Assembly (NCBI RefSeq): GCF_003612125.1 | Contig: NZ_RAWI01000005.1 | Coordinates: forward strand, 1 to 64,000 | DNA length: 64,000 nucleotides | Reading direction: 5' to 3' | DNA from: Corallococcus praedator | GTDB taxonomy: Bacteria; Myxococcota; Myxococcia; Myxococcales; Myxococcaceae | Shown: positions 1-10,543 of the stretch, one piece after another | Layout: the number at the start of each line of letters is the position of its first letter | Position numbering within the stretch: the first letter of the stretch is position 1 | Made by a program: the position numbers and the translations under genes | The notes under the pieces: model-generated | Database searches by the model: none | Told to the model about the DNA's origin: nothing | What the model saw: the letters and a program-made list of their open reading frames with translations, nothing else

Positions 1-717
1 CGCCCCACCCGTCCCGTGGTGCAGCTCCGAATTGGCGAGCACCGTGCCCTGCACGTCGCCCTCGAAGGAGACGCCGAAGATGGGCTGCGACTGCACATCG
101 ATGTCGAAGCCGTCGATGACCCAGTTCGGCCGGCGCACCTGCATGAGCGCGCCCGAGCCGCTGCCCGGCGTGAGCTTCGGGCGGCCCTCGCCCTGGAGGG
201 TGATCTTCGCTTCCGCGGTGCCCCCCTGGACGTTCTCGCCCAGGACGACGCGCTCCGCGTAGGTGCCGGCCAGCACGCGGACGCGGTCGCCGGGAGCGGC
301 CTTGCCCACCGCCATGGCGATGGTGCGCAGCGGCGCTGCGGCCGTGCCCTCGGCGCCGTCGTTGCCGCCGGGCGACACCACCCACTCATGGGCGGGCGTC
401 GTCGCCGCGACGGCCGACATCGCCTTGGCACTGACCGCGGGCTGGGGCCCGGGCTCCGCGATGGGGGTGTGGTCCGCGTGCGCCGGCATCTCCGCGGCGG
501 GCGTGTTGGGCACCGGCTGCACGCCGATGGGGGGCGCCTTGCCCGGGGCGGTGGTGGACTTCTCGATGGTGGGAGCGTTGGCGTTGGACGCGGGAGTCTG
601 GGAGGAGCCCCCCGAGTCCGATGACCCGCCCGAGCCGCCACCGCCACCGCAAGCGCTCAGACTCAGGGCCAGGGTGCAGGCAGCCAGGGAGGTCACCAGG
701 GTGTTTCGCTTCGTCAA
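1..717 (-). CDS. Parallel beta-helix (DUF1565-like) lipoprotein, 3' end cut by window edge
   Basis: The minus-strand frame stays open from position 717 to the window edge. The predicted N-terminus has a positively charged start, a hydrophobic stretch and a lipobox ending LSAC, followed by a Gly/Ser linker and a Pro-rich spacer. The mature part contains the phrase WVVSPGGNDGAEGT with APLRTIAMAV, which is the entry signature of DUF1565/right-handed beta-helix proteins. The next segment (VIDGFDIDVQSQ) looks like beta-helix coils. A TTG start at 717 is chosen because a GGAGGC Shine-Dalgarno lies at 724-729; an in-frame ATG at 741 is the alternative. The protein is likely a surface lipoprotein, perhaps a polysaccharide lyase relative. 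Its catalytic part is outside the window, so activity cannot be judged. Confidence 0.75.
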   Translation of the reverse strand, partial: MTKRNTLVTSLAACTLALSLSACGGGGGSGGSSDSGGSSQTPASNANAPTIEKSTTAPGKAPPIGVQPVPNTPAAEMPAHADHTPIAEPGPQPAVSAKAMSAVAATTPAHEWVVSPGGNDGAEGTAAAPLRTIAMAVGKAAPGDRVRVLAGTYAERVVLGENVQGGTAEAKITLQGEGRPKLTPGSGSGALMQVRRPNWVIDGFDIDVQSQPIFGVSFEGDVQGTVLANSELHHGTGGA

Positions 718-824
718 GCCGTTGCCTCCGTGAATTCGCATGAACAGGGCCAACGCATGGCGTCGGCCGTTCTATTCACTGCCGGTCATCCAGGGCGAGA
801 CGCGCCGCACTGGAAGGGAGGACC

Positions 825-2624
825 GTGACGCCTGACCGCGCGGCGGCTACGGTGCCGCCCGCCGTGTCCAAAGCCGTCCTCCTCCTGACCGCCCTGCTGC
901 TCGCCTCCTGTGCCACTCCGGCGCCCGCCCCTGCTCCCGCGACGCGCGGACTGGGCGAGCCGGAGGTCTCCTCGAGCACGAAGCCCGCCGCCTCCCCGAA
1001 CACCCCCGACGCGGGCGTGGCGCCCACGGCCGGGAGCGCGCTCCCGGATCCGCTCACCTCCGGTCTGCCCGGGCCGCAGGACCTGAAGCGCCTGGACTTC
1101 CGCAACGGCGAGCCCCGGCTGCCCATCAAGCTGATGGAAGGGCGCGACACGGTGACGTTCTCGCCGCGCGGCCGGATGCGCCTGCGCTTCGGCGGGCCGG
1201 ACGACAAGATGCTGGATGCGCCCGCGGGCTCCCGGTGGACGGTGCGGGTGACGCAAGGAGAACCCGCGCAGTGGAGCGCGCGGCTGCAGCTGGGCGAGTT
1301 CCGGTTCGCGGACAAGGCCGGCCTGTCGGAGGCGCAGGAGACGTGGCGCGCGCGGGGGCTCGCGGTGCGCACCCACACGCTGGGCTCCGTGTACGGCATC
1401 GCGGGGAAGGTCATCGACAACCGGCGCTACCTGCTGCTGGGTGAAGAGGCCCTCACGCCCCACGCCGCGGCGGAGAAGCAGGCGGAGCTATTGCGCCGCT
1501 ACGGCCTGCGCACCACCCTCTTCGAGGAGGTCCGCAAGCCGTCCAGCGCCATCCTCGAGGTGAAGGACGAGAACGACGCGGTGGTGGGGCTTGCCCAGGA
1601 CCGGCTGGACGCGGAGACGCCGGATGGCAGCGGCTTCGACGTGCGGCAGGTGGAGTACGGCGTGGGCTACGACTTCCACGCCTTCGAGGACCGCAGCTTC
1701 CGGGGCGCGCTCCAGTTCGCGGCGGACCGGAGCGGCAAGCTCGCGGTGGTGAACGTGGTGCCGCTGGAGGACTTGCTCAAGGGCCTGGTGCCATCCGAAA
1801 TCTTCGCGCGCGCGCACCCGGAGGCGCTCAAGGCCCAGGCCGTCACCGCGCGGGGCGAGGTGCTGGCGAAGGTGGGCATCAAGCACCTGGCGGATCCGTA
1901 CCTGCTGTGCTCGGAGCAGCACTGCGCGGTGTACCGGGGCCGCACCGGAGAGGCGGCCAGCACCACCGCCGCGGTGGAGGCCACCCGGGGCGAGGCGCTC
2001 TTCAGCAAGGACGGGCGGCTGGTGGACTCCGTCTACAGCGCCGTGTGCGGCGGCCACACCGAGGACAACGACGTCGTCTGGGGAGGCCCGCCCGACCCCA
2101 GCCTGCGCGGACGGCCGGACCTGCTGGAGGCCGCGCCGGACGTGCCCGGGCCGTCCTCCCTCAAGGCGTGGCTGGCCGCGCCGGACGTGCCCGCCGCGTG
2201 CCGCCTGTCCAGCTTCGCCCAGCCGACGAAGTTCCGCTGGGAGAAGCGCTTCACGCAAGCGCAGGTGGACGCGCTCACGGAGAAGCTGGGCGTGGGGCCC
2301 ATCCAGGCCTTGAGTCTGTCCGAGCGTGGGGTCTCCGGCCGGGCGAAGCTGCTCACGCTGGCCGGCCTGAAGGGCGCGACGCAGGTCCGGGGCGAGCTGA
2401 ACATCCGGCGGCTCTTCGGGATGCTCAACAGCAGCATGGCCACGGTGGAAGCCGAGCGGGACGCCGAGGGCCGCCTCACCGGGTGGCTTTTCCGGGGCGG
2501 AGGCTGGGGCCACGGCGTGGGCATGTGTCAGACAGGCGCCATTGGCCGGGCGGAAGCCGGTCAGCGCTATCCGGAGATCCTGCGCTACTACTTCAACGGC
2601 GCGGAGGTCGCGCCCATCTACTGA
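825..2624 (+). CDS. SpoIID/LytB-domain lipoprotein
   Basis: This 599-residue protein starts with a GTG preceded by GGGAGGA. It has a lipoprotein signal ending LLASC and a Pro/Ala-rich spacer. The C-terminal half is a SpoIID/LytB domain: EDLLKGLVPSEI, HPEALKAQAVTARGE, VYSAVCGGHTEDN and the closing GGGWGHGVGMCQ with GAIGRAEAGQ. In Bacillus, SpoIID is a lytic transglycosylase acting on glycan strands stripped of stem peptides, and LytB modifies amidase activity. The protein is longer than SpoIID because of an N-terminal region of about 250 residues of unknown role. By inference it is an outer-membrane-anchored peptidoglycan remodeller. It is divergent from the preceding beta-helix lipoprotein gene. 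Confidence 0.85.
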   Translation: MTPDRAAATVPPAVSKAVLLLTALLLASCATPAPAPAPATRGLGEPEVSSSTKPAASPNTPDAGVAPTAGSALPDPLTSGLPGPQDLKRLDFRNGEPRLPIKLMEGRDTVTFSPRGRMRLRFGGPDDKMLDAPAGSRWTVRVTQGEPAQWSARLQLGEFRFADKAGLSEAQETWRARGLAVRTHTLGSVYGIAGKVIDNRRYLLLGEEALTPHAAAEKQAELLRRYGLRTTLFEEVRKPSSAILEVKDENDAVVGLAQDRLDAETPDGSGFDVRQVEYGVGYDFHAFEDRSFRGALQFAADRSGKLAVVNVVPLEDLLKGLVPSEIFARAHPEALKAQAVTARGEVLAKVGIKHLADPYLLCSEQHCAVYRGRTGEAASTTAAVEATRGEALFSKDGRLVDSVYSAVCGGHTEDNDVVWGGPPDPSLRGRPDLLEAAPDVPGPSSLKAWLAAPDVPAACRLSSFAQPTKFRWEKRFTQAQVDALTEKLGVGPIQALSLSERGVSGRAKLLTLAGLKGATQVRGELNIRRLFGMLNSSMATVEAERDAEGRLTGWLFRGGGWGHGVGMCQTGAIGRAEAGQRYPEILRYYFNGAEVAPIY

Positions 2625-2743
2625 GCCGAAGAGGACAATTCGTGCGCATCCAATGCCCGGCACGCGAATCTCTTCGGTACTTCCGGTGTTGTGGGCCGCA
2701 CGTTCGGGACTGAAGAGGCGGTCCGGAGGTTTATCATCAGGCC

Positions 2744-3985
2744 GTGGGCAAGGGTTCCTCGACAGACTGGCGGGAGCGGCGCAAGAAGCGCGCGCCGTGG
2801 CGCTATCTGGTGGCGGCCGTCCTGGCGCTCCTGGGGCAGGCCGCCATCGTGGGCTTCGTGCTCCTGGCGTCCCTCCTCCAGACGAACCTTGCGGGCGAGA
2901 AGCGTCCCACGCCCCGCCCCACGTCCGTGGCGGTGCGCCCCCTCACGTCGGATCAATGGGCGAAGAACCGGGGCCCCACGTCCCCCCAGGTGAAGCCCCG
3001 CCCCACCGAGAAGCGCGAGACCCCGGAGGAGAAGAAGAAGCCGGAGGAGAAGAAGCCGGAGGGCCAGGTGGTGGACGTGGCGCCGGGAAATGAGCAGGTG
3101 TCCCCGGACGCGAAGTACCTGGCGGAGAGCAACAACACCGTCCAGAAGGAGACGCGCGCCAAGGACCAGACGGCCTTCTACCGCAACGCCATGCCGCAGA
3201 AGACGGCGCCCCAGAAGCAGGAGGGCGCGCCCACGGAGCAGGTGCAGCCGCCGCGCGTGTCCGGCAACAACGGCCAGGGCGCGGACGACAAGCCCCAGAC
3301 GCAGGGCGGCCAGAAGCCCTCCTTCGAGATGCCGGAGACGCGCCGCAAGCAGGAGATCGCCATGAAGACGGATCCGCGCGAGCGCGGCCCGGGCATGGCG
3401 GTGAAGAACCAGTCGGAGAGCCACGCCACCCCGGGCAACGCGAAGCGCCTGCGCATCCAGCCCGGCGAGGGCGACACCAGCGAGGAGGACGGCTCCACCG
3501 GCCGCACCGGCTCACCGGGGCTGGCCACGCTGATGCCCTCCCAGGCCGCCATGGATCGCGTGGTGGGCGCGGCGCCCAACGACATGTTGCAGGACCAGGA
3601 GGAAGGCGACGGCACCTTCCTCAACACGCGCGAGTGGAAGTACGCGAGCTTCTTCAACCGCGTGAAGCAGAGCGTGGGGATGCATTGGAACCCCAACGAG
3701 CAGCTGCGCGTGCGCGACCCGACGGGCAACATCTACTCCGGGCGCGACCGGCAGACGCTGCTCAGCATCACCCTGGATGAGCGCGGGGCCGTGAAGGACA
3801 TCCAGGTGGAGAAGAGCAGCGGCCTGGACTTCCTGGACATGGAGGCGGTGGCGTCGTTCAAGCGCGCCCAGCCCTTCCCCAACCCGCCGTCCGGCCTGCT
3901 GACCCAGGACGCCACGGTGCGCTTCCAGTTCGGCTTCTTCCTGGAAATGGGCGGCGGCCCGCGGATGCGGCTCTTCCGACAGTAG
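2744..3985 (+). CDS. TonB-family / AgmX-like energy transducer protein
   Basis: The 413-residue product has a basic cytoplasmic start (WRERRKKRAPWR), one membrane helix at about residues 20-45 and a long Pro/Lys/Glu-rich periplasmic linker (PEEKKKPEEKKPEG). It ends in a TonB-C-like domain: LLSITLDERGAVKDIQVEKSSGLDFLDMEA, then AVASFKRAQPFPNPP. This is the layout of TonB and of the myxobacterial AgmX/PglI C-terminal proteins. TonB couples inner-membrane proton flow to outer-membrane receptors. No ExbB/ExbD genes are adjacent, so the partner is unknown. The start is a GTG at 2744; no strong ribosome site is visible. Confidence 0.75.
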   Translation: MGKGSSTDWRERRKKRAPWRYLVAAVLALLGQAAIVGFVLLASLLQTNLAGEKRPTPRPTSVAVRPLTSDQWAKNRGPTSPQVKPRPTEKRETPEEKKKPEEKKPEGQVVDVAPGNEQVSPDAKYLAESNNTVQKETRAKDQTAFYRNAMPQKTAPQKQEGAPTEQVQPPRVSGNNGQGADDKPQTQGGQKPSFEMPETRRKQEIAMKTDPRERGPGMAVKNQSESHATPGNAKRLRIQPGEGDTSEEDGSTGRTGSPGLATLMPSQAAMDRVVGAAPNDMLQDQEEGDGTFLNTREWKYASFFNRVKQSVGMHWNPNEQLRVRDPTGNIYSGRDRQTLLSITLDERGAVKDIQVEKSSGLDFLDMEAVASFKRAQPFPNPPSGLLTQDATVRFQFGFFLEMGGGPRMRLFRQ

Positions 3986-4007
3986 CCGCACCGTCCGACG
4001 TCGGGCA

Positions 4008-4036
4008 CCCGGGCCCAACTGACGCTCGCGCCCGGG
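4008..4036 (+). terminator. Candidate hairpin terminator after the TonB-like gene
   Basis: CCCGGGC (4008-4014) can pair with GCCCGGG (4030-4036) around a 15-base loop, 20 bases after the stop codon. No U-tract follows, so this is a weak call. Confidence 0.35.
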
Positions 4037-4062
4037 AAGCGGGGGCACTACCCTGCCCCGCC

Positions 4063-4962
4063 GTGGAAGCCACCCTCGTCGACCGAACTGCCGCGCTCCA
4101 GGAGCGCAACCGCAAGGTCCGCTTCGTCCTGTTGGCCATCCTCGTGGCCAACTGGGTGGTGGCGGTCGCCAAGCTCGTCTTCGGATTGCTCGCCCACTCC
4201 GCGTCGGTGACGGCGGACGGGTTGCACTCGTTCATCGACGGCGGCTCCAACGTGCTGGGGCTCGTGGCCATGGGCGTGGCCTCCCAGCCGGCGGACGCGG
4301 ACCACCCCTACGGGCACGGCAAGTTCGAGGCGCTCGCGTCGCTGGGCATCGGCGCGATGATTGGCGTGGGCATGTTGGAGCTGGGGCGCATGGCGTTCGA
4401 CTCGCTCCTGCACGACAAGCACCCCACGGTGACGGCGACGATGGCGGGGGTGATGGTCTTCACGCTCCTCATCAACCTGGCCGTCACGCGCGTGGAGCGG
4501 CACTACGGTGAGAAGTACAAGAGCGCGCTGCTGCTCGCGGACGCGAAGCACACGCTGTCGGACGTGTTCGTGAGCATCGCGGTGCTCGTCTCCATTGGCC
4601 TGGTGGCGCTGGGCTTTCCTCGCGCGGACGGGCTCATCGCGCTGGGCGTGATGGTCTTCGTCGCGTGGGTGGCCTACGGCATCGTCCGGCAGGCGGTGGG
4701 CATCCTCTCCGACACGGCGCGCCTGGACCCCGCGCAGGTGTCCCAGCACACGCTCGCGGTGTCCGGCGTGCGCTCGTGCCGCAACGTGCGCAGCCGGGGC
4801 ATGGAGGAGAGCGTCTACGTGGACCTGAAGATTGAAGTGGACCCCCAGCTCACCACCGCGCAGGCCCACGAGGTCGCGGACAAGGTGGAGGAGACGCTGC
4901 ACGGCGCCTACCCGCAGGTGGTGGACGTCGTCGTGCACGTGGAGCCCGCCGGGCACCCCTGA
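4063..4962 (+). CDS. Cation diffusion facilitator (CDF) family metal transporter
   Basis: The 299-residue inner-membrane protein has about six hydrophobic helices. It shows the two-part CDF metal signature: DGLHSFIDGGSN in helix 2, then DADHPYGHGKFE at the second loop, and HTLSDVF in helix 5 (a D-x-x-x-D/HxxxD type site). The C-terminal cytoplasmic domain (YVDLKIEVDPQLTTAQAHEVADKVE) is the ferredoxin-like CDF regulatory domain. Such proteins export Zn2+, Fe2+, Mn2+ or Co2+ by proton antiport; the metal cannot be told from the sequence. The start is a GTG at 4063. Confidence 0.88.
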   Translation: MEATLVDRTAALQERNRKVRFVLLAILVANWVVAVAKLVFGLLAHSASVTADGLHSFIDGGSNVLGLVAMGVASQPADADHPYGHGKFEALASLGIGAMIGVGMLELGRMAFDSLLHDKHPTVTATMAGVMVFTLLINLAVTRVERHYGEKYKSALLLADAKHTLSDVFVSIAVLVSIGLVALGFPRADGLIALGVMVFVAWVAYGIVRQAVGILSDTARLDPAQVSQHTLAVSGVRSCRNVRSRGMEESVYVDLKIEVDPQLTTAQAHEVADKVEETLHGAYPQVVDVVVHVEPAGHP

Positions 4963-4981
4963 GGGCCCGCCGGAAACACGA

Positions 4982-5015
4982 GGGCCGCCTTCCCATGGAT
5001 TCAGGAAGACGGCCC
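4982..5015. terminator. Bidirectional hairpin between convergent CDF gene and gcvP
   Basis: GGGCCGCCTTCC (4982-4993) pairs with GGAAGACGGCCC (5004-5015) with one mismatch and a 10-base loop. It lies between two convergent genes and can serve both strands. Confidence 0.65.
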
Positions 5016-5045
5016 CGGTGCTGACAGCGTGAGGGACGCGAGCGC

Positions 5046-7952
5046 TTACGCGACCTTCTGCGCGGGCGACTCGTAGTCTTCAATCGGCGGGCACGAGCAC
5101 ACGAGCTTCCGGTCCCCGAGCACGTTGTTGAGGCGACCCACGGACGGCCAGAACTTGTTGTCGCGCACCCACGGCGTGGGGAACACGGCCTGCTCGCGGG
5201 TGTAGGGGCGGTTCCACTCCGGCGCGGTGAGCGTGCGCGCGGTGTGCGGCGCGTTCTTGAGGACGTTGTTGTCCTTGGGGGAACGCCCCTCCTCCACGTC
5301 GCGGATCTCCTGGCGGATGGCGATCATCGCGTCGCAGAAGCGATCCAGCTCCGCCTTGGACTCGCTCTCCGTGGGCTCGATCATCAGCGTGCCCGCCACC
5401 GGGAACGACACGGTGGGCGCGTGGAAGCCGTAGTCCATGAGCCGCTTGGCCACGTCCTCCACCTCCACGCCCGCGGTCTTCTTGAGCGGCCGCAGGTCCA
5501 CGATGCACTCGTGGGCCACCCGGCCGCGCTTGCCCCGGTAGAGGACCGGGTAGTGCGGCTGGAGGCGCTCGGCGATGTAGTTGGCGTTGAGGATGGCCAG
5601 CTTCGTCGCCTCCGTGAGGCCCTCGCCGCCCATCATCTGCACGTACATCCAGGAGATGAGCAGGATGCTGGCGCTGCCCCACGGCGCCGCGGAGATGGCG
5701 CCGATGGCGTCCGCCCCGCCCGTCTGGATGACCGGGTGTCCGGGCAGGAACTTCACCAGGTGGCTGGCCACGCAGATGGGGCCCATGCCCGGTCCGCCGC
5801 CGCCGTGCGGGATGCAGAACGTCTTGTGCAGGTTGATGTGGCACACGTCCGCGCCAATCAGGCCCGGCGCGGTGAGGCCCACCTGCGCGTTCAGGTTGGC
5901 GCCGTCCATGTACACCTGGCCGCCGCGCTCGTGGGTGATGGCGCAGATTTCGCGGATCTCCTCCTCGAACACGCCGTGCGTGGACGGGTACGTCACCATC
6001 AGCGCGGCCAGCCGGTCCTTGTACTCGTCCGCGCGGGCCTTCAGGTCCGCAAGGTCGATGTTGCCGTTCTCGTCGCACTTGGTGACGACGACCTGGTAGC
6101 CGGCCATCACCGCGGAGGCCGGGTTGGTGCCGTGCGCGGAGGACGGGATGAGGCACACGTCGCGGTGACCCTGCCCACGGGCCTGGTGGTACGCGCGGAT
6201 GACGAGCAGGCCCGCGTACTCACCCTGGCTGCCCGCGTTGGGCTGGAGCGAGCACCCGGCGAAGCCCGTCACCTGCGACAGCGCGTGCTCCAGCTGCTCG
6301 AAGATGACCTTGTAGCCGGCCGCCTGCGAGGTGGGCGCGAACGGGTGCAGCTTGCTGAACTGCGGCCACGTCACCGGAATCATCTCCGCGGTGGCGTTGA
6401 GCTTCATGGTGCAGCTGCCCAGCGGAATCATGGAGTGCGTGAGCGACAGGTCCTTCGCCTCCAGCCGCCGCACGTACCGCAGCATCTCCGTCTCGGAGTG
6501 GTAGCGGTTGAAGATGGGGTGCGTGAGGAACGCGCTCTTGCGGCGCACCTCGGGGACGAGCGGGCTCTCCAGGTTGACAGCCACGTCCTCCAGCACCACC
6601 GGCTGCGCGGACTTGTTCGCGCCCTGGATGAAGGCCGTGAGGATGTCCTCCACGTCCTTGGCGCGCGTCGTCTCATCCAGCGCCAGGCCCAGCGTCTTGT
6701 CGTCGATGCGGCGGAAGTTCATCTTCGCGCCCTCGGCGGCGGCCAGCACGCCGCGCACCTGCGCCGTGGTCAGCTCCACGCGCAGCGTGTCGAAGAACTG
6801 CTCGTGGCGCGGCTTGAAGCCCAGCTTCGCGAGGCCCCGCGCGAGCACCGTCGTGAGCCCGTGCACGCGCTCCGCGATGGCCTTGAGGCCGTCCGGCCCG
6901 TGGTAGACGGCGTACATGCCGGCCATCACCGCCAGCAGCACCTGCGCGGTGCAGATGTTGCTCGTCGCCTTCTCGCGGCGGATGTGCTGCTCGCGCGTCT
7001 GCAGCGCCATGCGCAGCGCGGGCAGGCCCTGCGAGTCCTCGGACACGCCGATGAGGCGGCCCGGCATCACGCGGGTGTAGGCGTTCTTCGTGGCGAAGAA
7101 GGCGGCGTGCGGGCCGCCGTAGCCCAGCGGCACGCCGAAGCGCTGCGCGGTGCCCACCGCCACGTCCGCGCCGAACTCGCCCGGAGGCGTCAGGAGCGTG
7201 AGGCTCAAGAGGTCCGCCGCGACGATGAGCAGGCCGCCCGCCGCGTGCACCTGCTCGCCGAAGGCGCGGTAGTCGTGCACCACGCCGTCGGTGGCCGGGT
7301 ACTGCACCAGCGCGCCGAAGAACTTCTTCGCGGACAGGTCCACCGTGCGGTGGTCGCCCACGACGACCTCCACGCCCAGCGGCAGCGCGCGCGTGCGCAC
7401 CACGTCCAGCGTCTGCGGATGGCAGGCGTCGGACACGAAGAACGCCGCGCCCGTGGTGTCGCCCTTGGCCGCGTGCAGCGCGAGGCCCATGGCCTCCGCC
7501 GCGGCGGTGCCTTCATCGAGCAGCGAGGCGTTGGCCACCTCCATGCCGGTGAGGTCCGTCACCATCGTCTGGAAGTTGAGCAGCGCCTCCAGCCGGCCCT
7601 GGGCGATCTCCGCCTGGTAGGGCGTGTACTGGGTGTACCAGCCCGGGTTCTGGAAGATGTTGCGCAGGATGACGTTGGGGACGTGGGTGTCGTGGTAGCC
7701 CATGCCGATGAAGGACCGGAACACCTGGTTCTTCGCGGCGAGGGTCTCCAGTTGCGCCAGGACCTCCATCTCACCGCGGCCGGGGGGCAGACGCAGCGGC
7801 TCCTGGGAGCGGATGGCGGGCGGTACGGTGCGCTCGATGAGCACATCGAGCGAGTCCACACCCAGCGTGGACAGCATCTGCTTCACTTCGGGGGCCTCCG
7901 GGCCGATGTGCCGGCCGGCGAAGGACTCCTGGTACTTCCAGTTCAAGGACAT
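5046..7952 (-). CDS. gcvP: Glycine dehydrogenase (decarboxylating), P-protein
   Basis: The 968-residue protein has the full length of single-chain P-proteins. It opens with [17 protein letters not shown] and contains the PLP-binding lysine in [19 protein letters not shown]. It decarboxylates glycine and passes the aminomethyl group to the lipoyl arm of H-protein, the first step of the glycine cleavage system. It is the last gene of gcvT-gcvH-gcvP, all on the minus strand and closely spaced (about 107 and 45 bases). Its product, 5,10-methylene-THF, feeds the adjacent divergent metF and the folD gene 7 kb away. Confidence 0.97.
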   Translation of the reverse strand: MSLNWKYQESFAGRHIGPEAPEVKQMLSTLGVDSLDVLIERTVPPAIRSQEPLRLPPGRGEMEVLAQLETLAAKNQVFRSFIGMGYHDTHVPNVILRNIFQNPGWYTQYTPYQAEIAQGRLEALLNFQTMVTDLTGMEVANASLLDEGTAAAEAMGLALHAAKGDTTGAAFFVSDACHPQTLDVVRTRALPLGVEVVVGDHRTVDLSAKKFFGALVQYPATDGVVHDYRAFGEQVHAAGGLLIVAADLLSLTLLTPPGEFGADVAVGTAQRFGVPLGYGGPHAAFFATKNAYTRVMPGRLIGVSEDSQGLPALRMALQTREQHIRREKATSNICTAQVLLAVMAGMYAVYHGPDGLKAIAERVHGLTTVLARGLAKLGFKPRHEQFFDTLRVELTTAQVRGVLAAAEGAKMNFRRIDDKTLGLALDETTRAKDVEDILTAFIQGANKSAQPVVLEDVAVNLESPLVPEVRRKSAFLTHPIFNRYHSETEMLRYVRRLEAKDLSLTHSMIPLGSCTMKLNATAEMIPVTWPQFSKLHPFAPTSQAAGYKVIFEQLEHALSQVTGFAGCSLQPNAGSQGEYAGLLVIRAYHQARGQGHRDVCLIPSSAHGTNPASAVMAGYQVVVTKCDENGNIDLADLKARADEYKDRLAALMVTYPSTHGVFEEEIREICAITHERGGQVYMDGANLNAQVGLTAPGLIGADVCHINLHKTFCIPHGGGGPGMGPICVASHLVKFLPGHPVIQTGGADAIGAISAAPWGSASILLISWMYVQMMGGEGLTEATKLAILNANYIAERLQPHYPVLYRGKRGRVAHECIVDLRPLKKTAGVEVEDVAKRLMDYGFHAPTVSFPVAGTLMIEPTESESKAELDRFCDAMIAIRQEIRDVEEGRSPKDNNVLKNAPHTARTLTAPEWNRPYTREQAVFPTPWVRDNKFWPSVGRLNNVLGDRKLVCSCPPIEDYESPAQKVA

Positions 7953-8058
7953 GGTCGGAGGGGCTCGCGGGAGGTGCGGAAGGAGTCGGCGTCCGAACGG
8001 GTCGGGGCCTCGTGGAGCGTCTCTAACAACCGGGACGCGCCAGTTCTTGCGCGAAGGA

Positions 8059-8442
8059 CTACTTCAGGAGCGCGCCGTACGCGGAGGCATCCAGGAGCTT
8101 GCCCACCTGCTCGGCATCCGAGGGCTCGATCTCCGCGATCCACCCCGCGCCGTACGGGTCGCTGTTGATGATGGACGGGTTGTTGGTGAGCTCATCGTTC
8201 ACCTTCACCACGGTGCCGCTGATGGGCGCGTACAGGTCCGACACGGCCTTGGTGGACTCGATGACGCCGAACTGCTTGCCCTCCACCAGCTGGGTGCCCA
8301 GCTTCGGCAGCTCCACGTAGACCACGTCGCCCAGCGCTTCCTGCGCGTGCGCGGTGACGCCCACCACCACGGTCTTGCCCTCGACGCGGGCCCACTCGTG
8401 TTCCTTCGTGTACTTCAGGTTCTGCGGGATGGAATCGGACAT
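8059..8442 (-). CDS. gcvH: Glycine cleavage system H-protein
   Basis: This is a 127-residue lipoyl carrier protein. It starts [18 protein letters not shown] and carries the lipoylation site in [16 protein letters not shown], where the lysine is the attachment residue. The start ATG at 8442 has AGGAG about ten bases upstream; the frame remains open further upstream, but that sequence belongs to the end of gcvT read out of frame. H-protein shuttles the methylamine and dihydrolipoyl group among P, T and L proteins. It lies between gcvT and gcvP. No lipoyl synthase or lpd gene is in the window. Confidence 0.97.
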   Translation of the reverse strand: MSDSIPQNLKYTKEHEWARVEGKTVVVGVTAHAQEALGDVVYVELPKLGTQLVEGKQFGVIESTKAVSDLYAPISGTVVKVNDELTNNPSIINSDPYGAGWIAEIEPSDAEQVGKLLDASAYGALLK

Positions 8443-8486
8443 GGAGGTTGCTCCTCGCGAAGGTGCGGAGGGATGGAAGGGATGAA

Positions 8487-9572
8487 TCAGGACTTCTTCA
8501 GGAAGGGGGTCTTCACGACGACGGCGGGCACGGCGCGGCCGCGGATCTCCACGTCGAAGGTGGAGCCCTCGGTGGACAGCGCGGCGGGCACGTAGCCCAT
8601 GCCGATGGGCTTCTTCACCGTGGGGCCCTGCGTACCGCTGGTGACTTCGCCCACGCGGGCGCCGTCCTTGAGGATGGGGTAGCCGTGGCGGGGGATGCCC
8701 GCGCCCGTGAGTTCGAAGCCCACGAGCTTGCGCTGCACGCCGGCGGCCTTCTGCGCGACGAGCGCGTCCTTGCCAATGAAGCCGCCCGGCTTGTCCAGCT
8801 TGACGATCCACCCCAGGCCCGCTTCCAGGGCGGTGTGCGCATCGTCGATGTCGTTGCCGTACAGCGCGTACTTCATCTCCGTGCGCAGCGAGTCGCGCGC
8901 GCCCAGGCCGCAGGCCTTCACGCCGTCCGGCTGGCCGGCCTCCAGGAGCGCGTCCCAGAGCTTCACCGCGTCGTCGGTGGCGCAGTACAGCTCGAAGCCG
9001 TCCTCACCGGTGTAGCCCGTGCGGGAGATGATGGACTTCACGCCCGCGACCTCCCCCTCGGTGAAGCGGTAGGTGCCCACCTTGGACAGGTCCGCCTTCG
9101 TCAGCCGCTGCACGAGGCCAAAGGCCTTGGGGCCCTGGATGGCGATCTGCGCGAAGTCGTCCCCCCGGTCCACCGGCGTCACCCCCTCCGCTCTCGCCTT
9201 CATCCAGGCGAAGTCCTTCTCGCGGTTGCTGGAGTTGACGCAGATGAGGATGTGCTCCGGGCTGAAGCGGTAGGCGACGACGTCGTCCACGAAACCGCCC
9301 AGGTCGTTGAGCAGGCCCGCGTAGACGGCCTGACCGTCCTGGATGCGCGCCAGGTCGTTGGAGATGAGCCGGTTCACCGTCTCCAGCGCGCCGGGGCCCC
9401 GGAACTCCACCTCGCCCATGTGCGACACGTCGAAGAGGCCGACGGCGGTGCGCACGGCCTCGTGCTCGGCGATGACGGAGCTGTACTGCACCGGCATGTC
9501 CCACCCCACGAAGTCGACCATCCGGGCCCCCAGCTTTCGATGGGCCTCGTTGAGGGGCGTACGCCGGGTCAT
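8487..9572 (-). CDS. gcvT: Aminomethyltransferase, T-protein of the glycine cleavage system
   Basis: The product (361 residues) begins [21 protein letters not shown] and contains the family motifs [13 protein letters not shown] and [14 protein letters not shown]. It transfers the methylene group from lipoylated H-protein to tetrahydrofolate. The start at 9572 is preferred because GGAG lies six bases upstream; an ATG at 9584 has no ribosome site. It is the first gene of gcvTHP. The gap to the divergent metF is under 100 bases, which leaves no room for a glycine riboswitch. Confidence 0.96.
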   Translation of the reverse strand: MTRRTPLNEAHRKLGARMVDFVGWDMPVQYSSVIAEHEAVRTAVGLFDVSHMGEVEFRGPGALETVNRLISNDLARIQDGQAVYAGLLNDLGGFVDDVVAYRFSPEHILICVNSSNREKDFAWMKARAEGVTPVDRGDDFAQIAIQGPKAFGLVQRLTKADLSKVGTYRFTEGEVAGVKSIISRTGYTGEDGFELYCATDDAVKLWDALLEAGQPDGVKACGLGARDSLRTEMKYALYGNDIDDAHTALEAGLGWIVKLDKPGGFIGKDALVAQKAAGVQRKLVGFELTGAGIPRHGYPILKDGARVGEVTSGTQGPTVKKPIGMGYVPAALSTEGSTFDVEIRGRAVPAVVVKTPFLKKS

Positions 9573-9670
9573 TGACTTCTCCATGGCAGGGGGTGGCGAA
9601 ACGGCGCGGACTATAGCGACGCACCTTCTCCGATCAAGGCCGACGCGGAAGGGTCTAAACTGCTCCGGAC

Positions 9671-10543
9671 ATGAAGATCCGCAACTGCCTCAATCCCTCC
9701 CAGCCGTGCTTCTCGTTCGAGTTTTTTCCTCCCAAGACGGACGCGGGCGTGGCCTCGCTCCTGCGCACGGTGGAGGAGCTGGCGCCGCTGAATCCGGGGT
9801 TCGTGTCGGTGACGTACGGGGCGGGCGGGAGCACGCGGGACCGGACGGTGGACCTGGTGACGCACATCAAGAAGCACACCGGCATCGAGGCCATGGCGCA
9901 CCTGACGTGCGTGGGGCACACCCGGGACGAGCTTCGTGACGTGCTGCGCCGGCTCGACGCGGCGCGCATCGAGAACCTGCTGCTGCTGCGTGGGGACCCA
10001 CCGCAGGGGCAGCAGACCTTCGAACCGGTGCCGGGGGGCTTCCGCTACGCGGAGGAGCTGGTGCGATTCGTCCGAGAAGAGGATTTCAACTTCTGCCTGG
10101 GGGGTGCGTGCTATCCGGAGGGCCACGTGGAGACGGCTTCACGCGAGGACGACCTCAAGCACCTGAAGGCGAAGGTGGATTCGGGGATGGACTTCGTGGT
10201 GACGCAGCTCTTCTTCGACAACGCCTTCTATTTCGACTTCGTGGAGCGGGCGCGACGGGCGGGCATCAACGTCCCCATCGTCCCCGGCATCATGCCCATC
10301 ACCAACTATGAGCAGGTCCAGCGCTTCACGCGCATGTGCGGCGCCACGGTGCCCATGCGGCTGGCGCTGCAGATGGAGCGCGTGAAGGATCAACCGGACG
10401 CGGTGGTGCAGCTGGGCGTCGCGCACGCCACGGTGCAGTGCATGGAGCTTTTGGCGCGCGGCGTGCCGGGCATCCACTTCTACACGCTCAACAAGTCCCC
10501 CGCGACGCGGATGATCGTCAGCGCGCTGAGGGCCCGCTCATGA
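9671..10543 (+). CDS. metF: Methylenetetrahydrofolate reductase
   Basis: The 290-residue TIM-barrel flavoprotein shows CFSFEFFPPKTDAG near the N-terminus, VTYGAGGS, LTCVGHT and LLLRGDPP. These are typical of bacterial MetF. It reduces 5,10-methylene-THF to 5-methyl-THF for methionine synthesis. It is divergent from gcvT, whose pathway makes its substrate, and overlaps the next gene by ATGA. The cluster therefore links glycine breakdown to methionine. Confidence 0.95.
   Translation: MKIRNCLNPSQPCFSFEFFPPKTDAGVASLLRTVEELAPLNPGFVSVTYGAGGSTRDRTVDLVTHIKKHTGIEAMAHLTCVGHTRDELRDVLRRLDAARIENLLLLRGDPPQGQQTFEPVPGGFRYAEELVRFVREEDFNFCLGGACYPEGHVETASREDDLKHLKAKVDSGMDFVVTQLFFDNAFYFDFVERARRAGINVPIVPGIMPITNYEQVQRFTRMCGATVPMRLALQMERVKDQPDAVVQLGVAHATVQCMELLARGVPGIHFYTLNKSPATRMIVSALRARS

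Noticed and set aside
5244-8168. Very long plus-strand open frame opposite gcvP
   Set aside because: It is an antisense frame produced by GC-rich codon bias; composition (His/Arg/Val-rich) and lack of any family motif mark it as a shadow.
9585-9670. Possible glycine riboswitch before gcvT
   Set aside because: The gap is under 100 bases and is shared with the divergent metF; no tandem aptamer pattern is visible.
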